Source: Chryseotalea sanaruensis (GTDB lineage: Bacteria > Bacteroidota > Bacteroidia > Cytophagales > Cyclobacteriaceae). Taken from it: a stretch of DNA of 64,000 nt. The notes under the pieces were generated by a model. That model made no database searches. It saw only the letters and a list, made by a program, of their open reading frames with translations, and was not told the DNA's origin. Position 1 is the stretch's first letter. Every line of letters begins with the position of its first letter. Location: NCBI RefSeq assembly GCF_003990915.1, contig NZ_BHXQ01000002.1, positions 310,001-374,000 on the forward strand, in the 5' to 3' direction. Below are positions 34,990 through 42,991 of the stretch, one piece after another. Position numbers and translations under genes: made by a program.

Positions 34990-37854
34990 TTACAATTTGC
35001 CTCTCAAAAACTCTGCAGTAAAACCCTTGCCTTTCTTCGCCATCTCTTCTGGCGTTCCTTCAAATACCAATTGACCTCCTCTTTTCTCTCCGCCTTCTGG
35101 TCCCAAGTCTATAATCCAATCGGCACACTTAATAATTTCAAGGTTGTGTTCGATCACAATTACACTATGTCCTTCATCAACCAGAGCATTAATGGCTTTC
35201 AACAACTTACTGATGTCATGAAAGTGCAAGCCTGTAGTGGGCTCATCAAAAATGAAAAGGATATTACCATCCGGTGAGTTCTTTCCTAAGAAAGAGGCGA
35301 GTTTTACGCGCTGTGCTTCACCACCACTTAATGAATTGGATGACTGACCTAGTTTTACATAGCCCAATCCTACCTCATACATTGGCAACACTCGGTCATA
35401 AATGGCCTTGCGCTCTTTAAAGAAATCCAACGAGGCCTCTACTGTCATATCCAGTATATCGGCAATATTTTTTCCGTTCACCTCCACCTCCAGCACTTCC
35501 TGCTTAAATCTTTTGCCATGGCAACTTTCGCATTTCAAAAAGATATCTGCCATGAACTGCATCTCAACCTTAATTTCTCCTTCACCTTGGCAAGTCTCAC
35601 AGCGTCCGCCTTCTACGTTAAATGAAAAATGAGATGGCTTATAAGCACGCTGTTGGGATAAAGGTTGGTCAGCAAATAAATTTCTTATCGCGTCATACGC
35701 CTTAACATAACTTATAGGATTGGAGCGTGAGGATTTACCAATTGGATTCTGATCCACAAACTCAACTTGTGTAATTCTGCTAAAATCACCTTCAAGCTTA
35801 TCATACTTACCAGGAGTTTCTGCTACGTTGCCGGTTAACCTTCCCATAGCAGGATATAAAATTTTTGTAACCAAGGTTGATTTACCTGAGCCACTTACTC
35901 CAGTAACTACTGTAAGGGTATTGAGTGGAAACTTAACCTTCAGGTTCTTCAAATTGTTTTCACGCGCACCCACCACTGTAATGGAGTCCTTCCACTTTCT
36001 GCGTGTCTTCGGTATCTCAATCTTATCTACACCAATTAAAAAGTTAATGGTGTGCGAAGCAATGCGTTTGTTTACATCGCTGATGGATCCCTGAAACACC
36101 AACTCACCGCCATGCGATCCTGCGTCCGGACCAATATCAATAATCTGATCGGCTGCACGCATGATTTCTTCTTCATGCTCAACAATAATTACCGTATTGC
36201 CTAAGTCGCGCAGGGACTGCAGAACCTCTACCATTCTCGCTGTGTCTTTAGGATGAAGACCAATGCTAGGTTCATCTAATACATACATAGACCCAACCAA
36301 AGCACTGCCAAGTGATGTTGCCAGTTTAATGCGTTGGTATTCTCCACCAGATAAAGTAGAAGTAACCCGATTGAGTGTTAAATATCCCAGTCCCACCTTT
36401 TCCATGTACTCAAGGCGCGAGCGAATTTCAGTCAGTATGCGGTCTGATATTTTCTGTTCGTAAACCGGAAGCTTCAATGTTTGAAACCAGGTTAATGCCT
36501 CCTCTATCGGCATCAACACAATATCAGTAATGGAAGTGTCTGCAATTTTTACATACTGGGCATCTTTACGCAAACGTGTTCCTCTGCAGTCAGGGCAGGT
36601 AGTTCTGCCACGATAGCGCGAAAGCATAACGCGATACTGAATTTTATGTGTTTTGGATTCGAGGTATTTGAAAAAACCATTAATGCCATCAAAATACTCG
36701 TTACCAGTCCAGAGCAACTCACGTTGTTTTTGTGTCAGTTCGTTGTAAGCCCTATGTATCGGAAAATCGAACTTGATTCCATTTTTCAACAAAGGTTTTT
36801 GCCATTCGCTCATCGCTTCACTTCTCCAGGGAGCAATGGCCCCCTCGTACACCGACAAAGATTTGTCAGGAATAACTAAGTCTTCATCTATACCAAGCAC
36901 TTTACCAAAGCCTTCACAAGTCTGGCAGGCTCCATAAGGATTGTTGAAGCTGAAAAAATTAACGGATGGCTCCGTAAAGGTCATGCCGTCCAATTCAAAA
37001 CGGTCGGTGAATTTTACTACGTTGCCACCTTCTATATACAAATGGCAATCACCTTCGCCTTCAAAAAAGGCAGTTTGCACGGAATCCGATATACGAAATA
37101 CGGTGTCTTCGTCTTCTGCATTAACCGAGGCGCGATCGATCAGAATTTCAACCACCCCCGTAGGCTCACTTACCTTTTTAGGAGCGGCTTTCTTTTTTGT
37201 TTTAGTTACCTCTTCAACAGGTGCTGGTGGGTTCAGTATTTCTTCAATAAACTTCACCTCACCATTCATGAGTATACGTGCAAATCCTTTACTTAATAAA
37301 AGATTAAGTTCTTCACTCAGCTTACGACCCTTCTTAATATGTAAGGGGCAGGCCACCATTATCCGTGTGCCTTGTTTTAATTTGTTTACCTGATTAATTA
37401 CTTCCGTTACTGTATCGCGCTTTACCTCCTTGCCGCTAATAGGCGAGTAAGTTGTGCCAACGCGTGCGAAAAGTAATTTCAGATAGTCATAAATTTCTGT
37501 TGTGGTGCCTACCGTTGACCGTGGGTTGCGCGTATTAACCTTCTGCTCGATGGCAATGGCTGGCGAAACTCCCTTTATATAATCCACATCGGGTTTTTCC
37601 ATACGCCCCAAAAACTGGCGGGCATACGAGCTAAGGCTTTCGACATACATACGCTGGCCTTCAGCAAAAAGCGTATCGAAGGCCAAAGAAGATTTACCAG
37701 AACCTGACAAGCCGGTGATCACCACCATCTTGTTTCTGGGAATAGCTACACTGAGGTTTTTAAGGTTATTAACACGGGCTCTCTTAATAATGATAAACTC
37801 CTTAGGGTCGAGTTGGTCGATGTCCTGTTCGATGGTTAAACTTTCTTTTTTCAT
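34990..37854 (-). CDS. uvrA: Excinuclease ABC subunit A (UvrA)
   Basis: The frame extends to TTG 37884, but ATG 37854 (MKKESLTIEQDI) is the likely start, giving 954 residues, slightly longer than usual UvrA (~940). Two ABC ATPase modules: Walker A GLSGSGKSSLAFD and GVSGSGKSTLV; signature and Walker B STLSGGEYQRIKLA / YVLDEPSIGLHP and NSLSGGEAQRVKLA / FIFDEPTTGLHF. Zinc-module pairs CQTCEGFG, CPDCRGTR, CETCQGEG and CESCHGKR are complete. It recognises damaged DNA and loads UvrB in nucleotide excision repair. An Ala/Lys/Pro-rich insert near residue 235 (EEVTKTKKKAAPKK) accounts for the extra length. Confidence 0.96.
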   Translation of the reverse strand: MKKESLTIEQDIDQLDPKEFIIIKRARVNNLKNLSVAIPRNKMVVITGLSGSGKSSLAFDTLFAEGQRMYVESLSSYARQFLGRMEKPDVDYIKGVSPAIAIEQKVNTRNPRSTVGTTTEIYDYLKLLFARVGTTYSPISGKEVKRDTVTEVINQVNKLKQGTRIMVACPLHIKKGRKLSEELNLLLSKGFARILMNGEVKFIEEILNPPAPVEEVTKTKKKAAPKKVSEPTGVVEILIDRASVNAEDEDTVFRISDSVQTAFFEGEGDCHLYIEGGNVVKFTDRFELDGMTFTEPSVNFFSFNNPYGACQTCEGFGKVLGIDEDLVIPDKSLSVYEGAIAPWRSEAMSEWQKPLLKNGIKFDFPIHRAYNELTQKQRELLWTGNEYFDGINGFFKYLESKTHKIQYRVMLSRYRGRTTCPDCRGTRLRKDAQYVKIADTSITDIVLMPIEEALTWFQTLKLPVYEQKISDRILTEIRSRLEYMEKVGLGYLTLNRVTSTLSGGEYQRIKLATSLGSALVGSMYVLDEPSIGLHPKDTARMVEVLQSLRDLGNTVIIVEHEEEIMRAADQIIDIGPDAGSHGGELVFQGSISDVNKRIASHTINFLIGVDKIEIPKTRRKWKDSITVVGARENNLKNLKVKFPLNTLTVVTGVSGSGKSTLVTKILYPAMGRLTGNVAETPGKYDKLEGDFSRITQVEFVDQNPIGKSSRSNPISYVKAYDAIRNLFADQPLSQQRAYKPSHFSFNVEGGRCETCQGEGEIKVEMQFMADIFLKCESCHGKRFKQEVLEVEVNGKNIADILDMTVEASLDFFKERKAIYDRVLPMYEVGLGYVKLGQSSNSLSGGEAQRVKLASFLGKNSPDGNILFIFDEPTTGLHFHDISKLLKAINALVDEGHSVIVIEHNLEIIKCADWIIDLGPEGGEKRGGQLVFEGTPEEMAKKGKGFTAEFLRGKL

Positions 37855-37924
37855 TGAATTCTTGAAGGCCTTTACCCGATTCAATCAAATCGGGTTTAAA
37901 TCTGAGTGGCGAAGATGGTTTAAA

Positions 37925-37952
37925 CACAAACACCATCCTTTCAGATGGTGTT
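37925..37952 (-). terminator. Terminator of the acidic 132-aa protein gene
   Basis: Arms AACACCATC (37929-37937) and GATGGTGTT (37944-37952); followed on the minus strand by TGTGTTTA. A second short palindrome (ACCCGAT...ATCGGGT, 37874-37895) lies between it and uvrA. Confidence 0.55.
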
Positions 37953-38022
37953 CAATTTAAATCAAACTTTTAAGGAAATAAGCAAAGGAGCAGTATTAAC
38001 CGCCCGAAATTGCTGGAGTGGT

Positions 38023-38421
38023 TTAGTCAAAGTCAGGATCGTAGCTGGCTTCTTTACCCCCACGTTTTCCTCCTTCATAATCGTCATCGTCACCGCCACC
38101 ACCGGCTCCATAACTGTCATCCGTGTCGTTGCCATAGTCGTCATCGCTATCGCCTCCTCCTGGTGCATTGTCCCCAAACTCATCGTCTTCCTTCTTCTCA
38201 ACATCGTACTCACCATCGCTGTTTTTTACAGCAGGAACCTTAATCAGGTAGGTGGCATCTTCTGTCTCCAGTGGGAATACAAAAATGGGTTCTTTTTTAG
38301 CATTGGTAATACGGGTAATGCTTCCCTCGTATCCTGCTGGGTATTGATCCTTCAATAATTCCTTTAGATCATCCGTTAGGTTATCTAAACTCTTAATAAC
38401 GCGCTTCTTACTCGTGGCCAT
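38023..38421 (-). CDS. Small protein with acidic, Gly-rich C-terminal tail, function unknown
   Basis: 132 residues, no signal peptide. The N-terminal ~85 residues look folded (LDNLTDDLKELLKDQYPAGY ... IFVFPLETEDATYLIKVPAV). The remaining third is a low-complexity tail of Asp, Gly and Tyr (GGGDSDDDYGNDTDD, GGGGDDDDYEGG) ending in SYDPDFD. Similar small proteins occur in other Cytophagales. The tail resembles disordered acidic tails that bind basic proteins or mimic nucleic acid; that is only an analogy. It has its own terminator. Confidence 0.75.
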   Translation of the reverse strand: MATSKKRVIKSLDNLTDDLKELLKDQYPAGYEGSITRITNAKKEPIFVFPLETEDATYLIKVPAVKNSDGEYDVEKKEDDEFGDNAPGGGDSDDDYGNDTDDSYGAGGGGDDDDYEGGKRGGKEASYDPDFD

Positions 38422-38594
38422 AGTTGGTTAAAACTGCAAATCGGGTTCAAATAGGGCGATAAAAATCCTAGTAGGCAAGATTTTTTAAAAAATTTTTTGC
38501 GCAATTTCAGAAAGTTTATACCTTTTCACTCTAATCACTCACCAAAACCCCATACTATCGAGCTACATTTCTACGTTACCTAAAAGCAAAACAG

Positions 38595-39245
38595 ATGATT
38601 AATAAAGGATGTAGTGACAGTGAATTAGTGTCACTTTATCAGGACGGTAACGATGGGGCTTTTGAAATTCTCCTACACCGACACAAGTCACGCTTGTATA
38701 CGGCCATTTATTTAATAGTAAAAGACCGTTATAGGGCTGAGGACCTATTGCAGGAAACCTTTATCAAGGCTGTAAACACTATTAAAGGTGGACGCTATAA
38801 TGATGAGGGTAAGTTTTCTGCCTGGATTGGCAGAATAGCACATAACCTGGCAATAGACAGCTTCCGTAAGCAAAAACGCTATCCGGAAATTGTGTTGGAA
38901 GATGGCAGTAAGGTTTTTAACTCAATGGAATTTGCGGAAGCTTCCATGGAGGACAAACAGGTGCTACAGGAATCTAAAGCAAAACTTCGTATGCTGATAA
39001 AGGAATTGCCTGTTGAGCAAAAGCAAGTGTTGATTATGCGGCATTATTTAAACATGAGTTTCCAGGAAATTGCAGAACGTACAGACGTGAGCATAAACAC
39101 GGCCTTGGGACGCATGCGTTACGCACTCATCAACCTGCGTAAGAAGATGATTAATAACAGAGCCTATGATAAAAACTTTTACCCAGAACGACCTGATCCG
39201 GTTTTTGTACCACGAGACTACGGAGAAGGAGACGGAGGAAATTAA
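38595..39245 (+). CDS. ECF sigma factor (RpoE-like)
   Basis: 216 residues. Region 2: GAFEILLHRHKSRLYTAIYL and RAEDLLQETFIKAVNTI; region 4: LPVEQKQVLIMRHYLNMSFQ followed by EIAERTDVSINTALGRMRYAL. It has an extra ~25 residue C-terminal tail (YPERPDPVFVPRDYGEGDGG). The last 80 bases overlap the next gene, which encodes a small protein of the kind that usually follows this sigma group. Likely controls an envelope or general stress regulon; the target is unknown. Confidence 0.92.
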   Translation: MINKGCSDSELVSLYQDGNDGAFEILLHRHKSRLYTAIYLIVKDRYRAEDLLQETFIKAVNTIKGGRYNDEGKFSAWIGRIAHNLAIDSFRKQKRYPEIVLEDGSKVFNSMEFAEASMEDKQVLQESKAKLRMLIKELPVEQKQVLIMRHYLNMSFQEIAERTDVSINTALGRMRYALINLRKKMINNRAYDKNFYPERPDPVFVPRDYGEGDGGN

Positions 39246-39399
39246 GCACGCATTACTTTCCGATCCGGAATTGAATGAGCAATTCAATCAATTATGTTCA
39301 ATGACCAAAGAGCTTGATGGAGGCTTACTAAAGCCCTCTTCAGCCACTGTGTTGAATATATTGAGTCATGTGAGAAGTGTTTCTTCAGTGAAACGCTAA
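39166..39399 (+). CDS. Small putative anti-sigma / sigma-associated protein overlapping the ECF gene
   Basis: 77 residues starting inside the 3' end of the ECF sigma gene in another frame (overlap 39166-39245). Sequence: FTQNDLIRFLYHETTEKETEE ... LLSDPELNEQFNQL ... SSATVLNILSHVRS. It has the form of the zinc-less short anti-sigma-like proteins found after RpoE-type sigma genes in Bacteroidota, with a helical N-terminal half and a C-terminal amphipathic helix, and no membrane segment. Overlap implies coupled synthesis, as expected for a sigma/anti-sigma pair. Because of the overlap it could be mistaken for a shadow frame, but the sequence is gene-like and continues 150 bases past the sigma stop. 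Confidence 0.75.
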   Translation: MIKTFTQNDLIRFLYHETTEKETEEIKHALLSDPELNEQFNQLCSMTKELDGGLLKPSSATVLNILSHVRSVSSVKR

Positions 39400-39438
39400 T
39401 AGTAATTACGCGCTCATCACTCCTTACAGGTAAGGCAG

Positions 39439-39476
39439 CCCTCGCTACCGAAATGTTCAGTAGCGAAGGTTTTCAT
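39439..39476 (+). terminator. Terminator of the ECF sigma operon
   Basis: Arms around CTCGCTAC (39441-39448) and GTAGCGAAGG (39460-39469), one mismatch, followed by TTTTCATT. Confidence 0.65.
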
Positions 39477-39500
39477 TGCCTGATGTAAAATTTATTGCTT

Positions 39501-40016
39501 TTAATCCGTGTATTGAAGCTCCCAATGGATTAGCCCCTCATCGCGGCTTACCTCCTTAAATCCATTTTTCTCCAAAACCCGATGTGAGCCCCAGTGTTCC
39601 AACGGTGTGTCTGCTGTTATTGCTTCTAAATCCGGATTTTTAAATGCCCAATCTACCATAGCTTTAAGCGCTTCAGTGGCATAATTCTTTCCGAAATAAA
39701 AACTATTTAACCCATAGCCAACCATCACCTTACCCTCTTGTGGTAAGCCTGTAAAGCCAATACCACCAATAGCTATTGATTCTTGTTTAATAATAATCAG
39801 CCAGTTGGTGTACCAGGCAAAATGCTGAGGGTGTTTTCGTGTACTTTCAATCCAGAATTCTATTGCCTCTTCCAAATGAGGTAGTGTTTCCGGATCATCA
39901 TGTGGTTCAATAGCATTGATACTAAGATCCTTTGCTAAAATCTGTCGTTGATTCTTATAGAGGTGTAGTTGCTCATGCGATAAAGGCAAAAGCACTAGTC
40001 GTGCTGTTTCTAACAT
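39501..40016 (-). CDS. GNAT acetyltransferase (RimJ/RimL type)
   Basis: 171 residues. It opens with ETARLVLLPLS, typical of RimJ/RimL-like GNAT proteins, and has the acetyl-CoA binding region IAIGGIGFTGLPQEGKVMVG and the later YATEALKAMVDWAF and HRVLEKNGFKEV motifs. It transfers an acetyl group to a protein N-terminus or small amine; the substrate cannot be predicted. Monocistronic, convergent with the sigma operon. Confidence 0.9.
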   Translation of the reverse strand: MLETARLVLLPLSHEQLHLYKNQRQILAKDLSINAIEPHDDPETLPHLEEAIEFWIESTRKHPQHFAWYTNWLIIIKQESIAIGGIGFTGLPQEGKVMVGYGLNSFYFGKNYATEALKAMVDWAFKNPDLEAITADTPLEHWGSHRVLEKNGFKEVSRDEGLIHWELQYTD

Positions 40017-40231
40017 GGTAAGATTTAGTTAATGAAAAATAAAAAAACATGGCGCTAAGATTAAAGCGCAATAGGTGTCAAAGTGATTTGACGTTTAGGC
40101 CGGAACAATTCCAGGCTTGATAGGATGTATTTTATTCTTTTTCAGAGGCGTTTGCTCTTTACAAAGGTATAGAAAAAAATGAGTGTACGCAGCTATGGTG
40201 AACTTTCAAAAGTTCGCTGCTATTTTGCATC

Positions 40232-41404
40232 GTGAAAATTCTCCTTGTCCACCAGCACTTTAATACTCCCGAAAAGGGTGGAGCCCTGCGCTCCTATTTT
40301 CTGGCTTCGGCATTGGTGGAGCATGGCCATAATGTTGTAGTCATTACAGGTCACAATCAAAGCACATCACTACATGAGATTCATAAGGGCATCTCTATTC
40401 ATTATTTACCTGTGCCATATGATAATGCCTTTGGTTTTTATAAAAGGATCCGCTCTTTCCTCACGTTTATACTATTAGCATGCAAAACTGCCGTTGCGCA
40501 ACAACAGGTGGAGCGGTGTTATGTAATGTCTACACCCTTAACCGTTGGGTTGGTGGGTATTTGGCTGAAGTGGCGAAGAAGGGTGCCTTTCATTTTTGAG
40601 GTCGGTGATCTGTGGCCAGAGGCGCCCATACAACTTGGCTTTATTAAAAATCCAATTCTTAAATTTTTATTAAGAAGACTGGAGTATTTTATCTACAAGC
40701 AGAGCCATGCAGTGGTGGCCTTGTCAGTGCCGATGAAAAAAATTATTGAACAACAAATGCGCGGCAAAACAGTGTATTTATTGCCCAACATGGCCGATCT
40801 GGATTTTTTCAGGCCTGAGCATAAAAAGGAAGCACTTGAGCTAAAATTTGGCGTGCAAAATCGTTTTGTTATGTCTTACATCGGCTCGATTGGTTTTGCG
40901 AATGGCTTGGAGTTCATGTTAGACTGCGCCAGAATCACAGAACAATCAAACTTACCAGTAACGTTTTTATTTTGCGGAGATGGCGCTGTGCTGGAATCGC
41001 TTAAGTCTACCACAAAAAATTTAGCAGTTAATAATGTAGTCTTTGTCCCCTTCTCTAATCGTGAAGGTGTTAGGGAAGTGATGAACGTAACTGATGCCGT
41101 ATTTATTTCTTATCGTAATAAACCGGTTTTAGAAACTGGTTCACCAAATAAATATTTTGATGGTCTGGCGGCTGGCAAATTGGTTATTACAAATTTCAAT
41201 GGCTGGATTAAAGAAGACATTGAAGCACACAATTGTGGTTTTGTTATTGATTACAAAAGGCCTGAAGATCTTGTGAAGCATTTATGGCCTTATCTCAATG
41301 ACAAAAATATTTTGCGTAGAGCACAAGAAAATGCACACGAACTATCAAAGAAATACAGCAGGAAAAAATTGGGAGAGGAGTATGTTGAGCTGATGGTTAA
41401 GTAG
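40232..41404 (+). CDS. Family 4 glycosyltransferase (WbuB-like)
   Basis: 390 residues from a GTG start at 40232 (VKILLVHQHFNTPEKGGALR). GT4 features: an N-terminal Rossmann domain with the GGALRSYFLASALVEHGHNV motif, a hinge, and a C-terminal domain with SYIGSIGFANGLEFML, LFCGDGAV and the nucleotide-sugar site around KPVLETGSPNKYFDGLAAGK. Such enzymes add a sugar to a lipid-linked or capsular saccharide on the cytoplasmic face of the inner membrane. No other polysaccharide genes are next to it. The start overlaps a possible -7 element TATTTTGC (40221-40228). Confidence 0.9.
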   Translation: MKILLVHQHFNTPEKGGALRSYFLASALVEHGHNVVVITGHNQSTSLHEIHKGISIHYLPVPYDNAFGFYKRIRSFLTFILLACKTAVAQQQVERCYVMSTPLTVGLVGIWLKWRRRVPFIFEVGDLWPEAPIQLGFIKNPILKFLLRRLEYFIYKQSHAVVALSVPMKKIIEQQMRGKTVYLLPNMADLDFFRPEHKKEALELKFGVQNRFVMSYIGSIGFANGLEFMLDCARITEQSNLPVTFLFCGDGAVLESLKSTTKNLAVNNVVFVPFSNREGVREVMNVTDAVFISYRNKPVLETGSPNKYFDGLAAGKLVITNFNGWIKEDIEAHNCGFVIDYKRPEDLVKHLWPYLNDKNILRRAQENAHELSKKYSRKKLGEEYVELMVK

Positions 41405-41425
41405 GTAGTGTGATTTAAACTATCG

Positions 41426-41845
41426 CTAACCAACGCTCCCTAAATACTCAGTAAGTTTTTCCGTATCCGAAAACTGTACTACTTCAAATCCTTCTGCCAC
41501 CTGGCTTGATCTTCCCTTGATGTTGTTTCCTGATACTTTTGACAATATTTCTGATGGATCAACTACTTGTGCGTGATAAAGCATCTTACCATTTAAATGT
41601 TTTACCATGCCCGGAAGCAAATTGGCAACTACCCAATTCTGCGAGGCAACACTGATGATGCCCATCTTGCGAATATCAGCTACAAACTTCTGGGTATTCA
41701 ATTTTGTAAAGGCTGCCAACACGGCAGTGTTGATGGTAATAAATTGCTGGTCGTTTTGAACCTTGCCCGTGTAAACCAAAAAGAGTGTGTTCAACGCTGC
41801 ATCATAATACACCTGCGCGCTTTTGTCTTTAAAAAACTCCTGCAT
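41426..41845 (-). CDS. STAS/SpoIIAA-like protein, function unknown
   Basis: 139 residues, no signal peptide. The pattern of an initial strand (AQVYYDAALNTLFLVYTGKV), a helix (FITINTAVLAAFTKLNTQKF), a strand with VADIRKMGII and a later strand/helix (FEVVQFSDTEKLTEYL) fits SpoIIAA/STAS-type proteins found widely in Cytophagales. Its start is 2 bases after the stop of the polyprenyl synthetase, so the two are cotranscribed. Role unknown. Confidence 0.7.
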   Translation of the reverse strand: MQEFFKDKSAQVYYDAALNTLFLVYTGKVQNDQQFITINTAVLAAFTKLNTQKFVADIRKMGIISVASQNWVVANLLPGMVKHLNGKMLYHAQVVDPSEILSKVSGNNIKGRSSQVAEGFEVVQFSDTEKLTEYLGSVG

Positions 41846-41847
41846 AC

Positions 41848-42810
41848 CTAAACTTGTCTGTCAATCAGGTCTTCGGCAAAAGTGCGTAATGCTGTTTTGG
41901 CTTTTACATTTCCTTTTACGGCATCCAGACTTTTAAAGCCCTTGTTAAAGTAGCTATTAATTTTTTTATTGGCCAGCGCAGGAATGCTTAAATCGCCATA
42001 CACTTTCTTAACAGCCTCAACTTTTTCGTTTTTATTGAATTTTGTAAGCGATAGCCAATGCGCTAATGTTTGCTTCTGCTGCTCATTAGCCTTTTCAAAA
42101 GCCTTGATCAACAAATATGTTTTTTTGTTTGCAATAATATCTCCTCCTACCTGCTTACCAAATTTATCAGGATCTGCGTAAGCATCTAATAAATCATCTT
42201 TTAACTGAAAGCCTATGCCGATGTTGACACCGAAATCGCGTAAAGCCTTTTGTTGCTTTTCATTGGCATTCGCCAAAATAGCTCCCAACTCTAAGGCAAA
42301 GCCCAACAGTACTGCTGTTTTCAACTTTATCATGTTGATGTATTCTTCCTCGGTTACACCATCACGTTTTTCGAAGTCCATGTCGAGTTGCTGACCTTCG
42401 CACACCTCTGCTGCACACTTATTAAAAGCCTTTAAAACCTTCTTTAACTTTGTATCTGGTAAGGTCATGAACATATCATAGACCTTTACCAACATCACAT
42501 CTCCGGAGAGAATAGCTGTGTTAACATCCCACTTTTTATGAACAGTAGCCTTACCCCTTCGTAAGGGAGCCTTATCCATAATGTCATCATGCATTAGGGT
42601 GAAATTGTGAAATGCCTCAACCGCCAATGCGTAGGTAGTGATGGATTTCACATCCTTTTTATAAAGTGAATAAGCCAGCAGAGTGAGTAGCGGACGCATC
42701 CGTTTGCCACCAATGCTCATGATATAGCGAATGGGTTCGTAAAGAGACTCCGGATTTTTACCAAACTTCTGTTTGGTCGCTTCTTTTTCTATTAGTTCAA
42801 AAAAATTCAC
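41848..42810 (-). CDS. Polyprenyl diphosphate synthase (short/medium chain)
   Basis: 320 residues. First Asp-rich motif LMHDDIMDKAPLRRG, second QLKDDLLDAYAD, together with GGKRMRP near the start, identify a trans-isoprenyl diphosphate synthase. It condenses isopentenyl diphosphate with an allylic primer; chain length depends on residues before the first Asp motif (here Phe-Thr-Leu-Met-His, with Phe at -5), which suggests a farnesyl or geranylgeranyl product rather than a long chain, but that is weak. It supplies precursors for quinones, undecaprenyl carriers or carotenoids. ispH, another isoprenoid gene, lies about 18 kb away. Confidence 0.92.
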   Translation of the reverse strand: MNFFELIEKEATKQKFGKNPESLYEPIRYIMSIGGKRMRPLLTLLAYSLYKKDVKSITTYALAVEAFHNFTLMHDDIMDKAPLRRGKATVHKKWDVNTAILSGDVMLVKVYDMFMTLPDTKLKKVLKAFNKCAAEVCEGQQLDMDFEKRDGVTEEEYINMIKLKTAVLLGFALELGAILANANEKQQKALRDFGVNIGIGFQLKDDLLDAYADPDKFGKQVGGDIIANKKTYLLIKAFEKANEQQKQTLAHWLSLTKFNKNEKVEAVKKVYGDLSIPALANKKINSYFNKGFKSLDAVKGNVKAKTALRTFAEDLIDRQV

Positions 42811-42883
42811 AAGTCGTATTTAAGGAATATTGTTTAACAAGCACTTTTAAAAAATGTTTAGCTGAGTATATGTAGTTTATTTG

Positions 42884-42935
42884 CCACAGACGCGCCTACC
42901 GGACGGGCAGGTTACACAAATTTTCGCAGATAAAA
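42884..42935. repeat. Short intergenic repeat-like sequence
   Basis: The sequence around CGCCTACCGGACGGGCAGG followed by TTACACAAATTTTCGCAGAT belongs to a class of short interspersed sequences common between Bacteroidota genes. A degenerate relative (CAGGTTACAC...GCACAGATAACAG) occurs at 52517-52550. The rest of 42811-42991 shows nothing. Confidence 0.4.
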
Positions 42936-42991
42936 GTACAGCATCTATTTAAAATCTATAGCTGTTAAAACTTAAAACAGTATTACCGGGG

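Noticed and set aside
36941..37393. 150-codon rightward frame inside uvrA
   Set aside because: Complete overlap with an unambiguous UvrA frame.
37945..38358. 137-codon rightward frame opposite the 132-aa acidic protein
   Set aside because: Its Ile/Val/Thr and His runs are the complement of Asp/Gly codons; the leftward gene is more protein-like and has a terminator.
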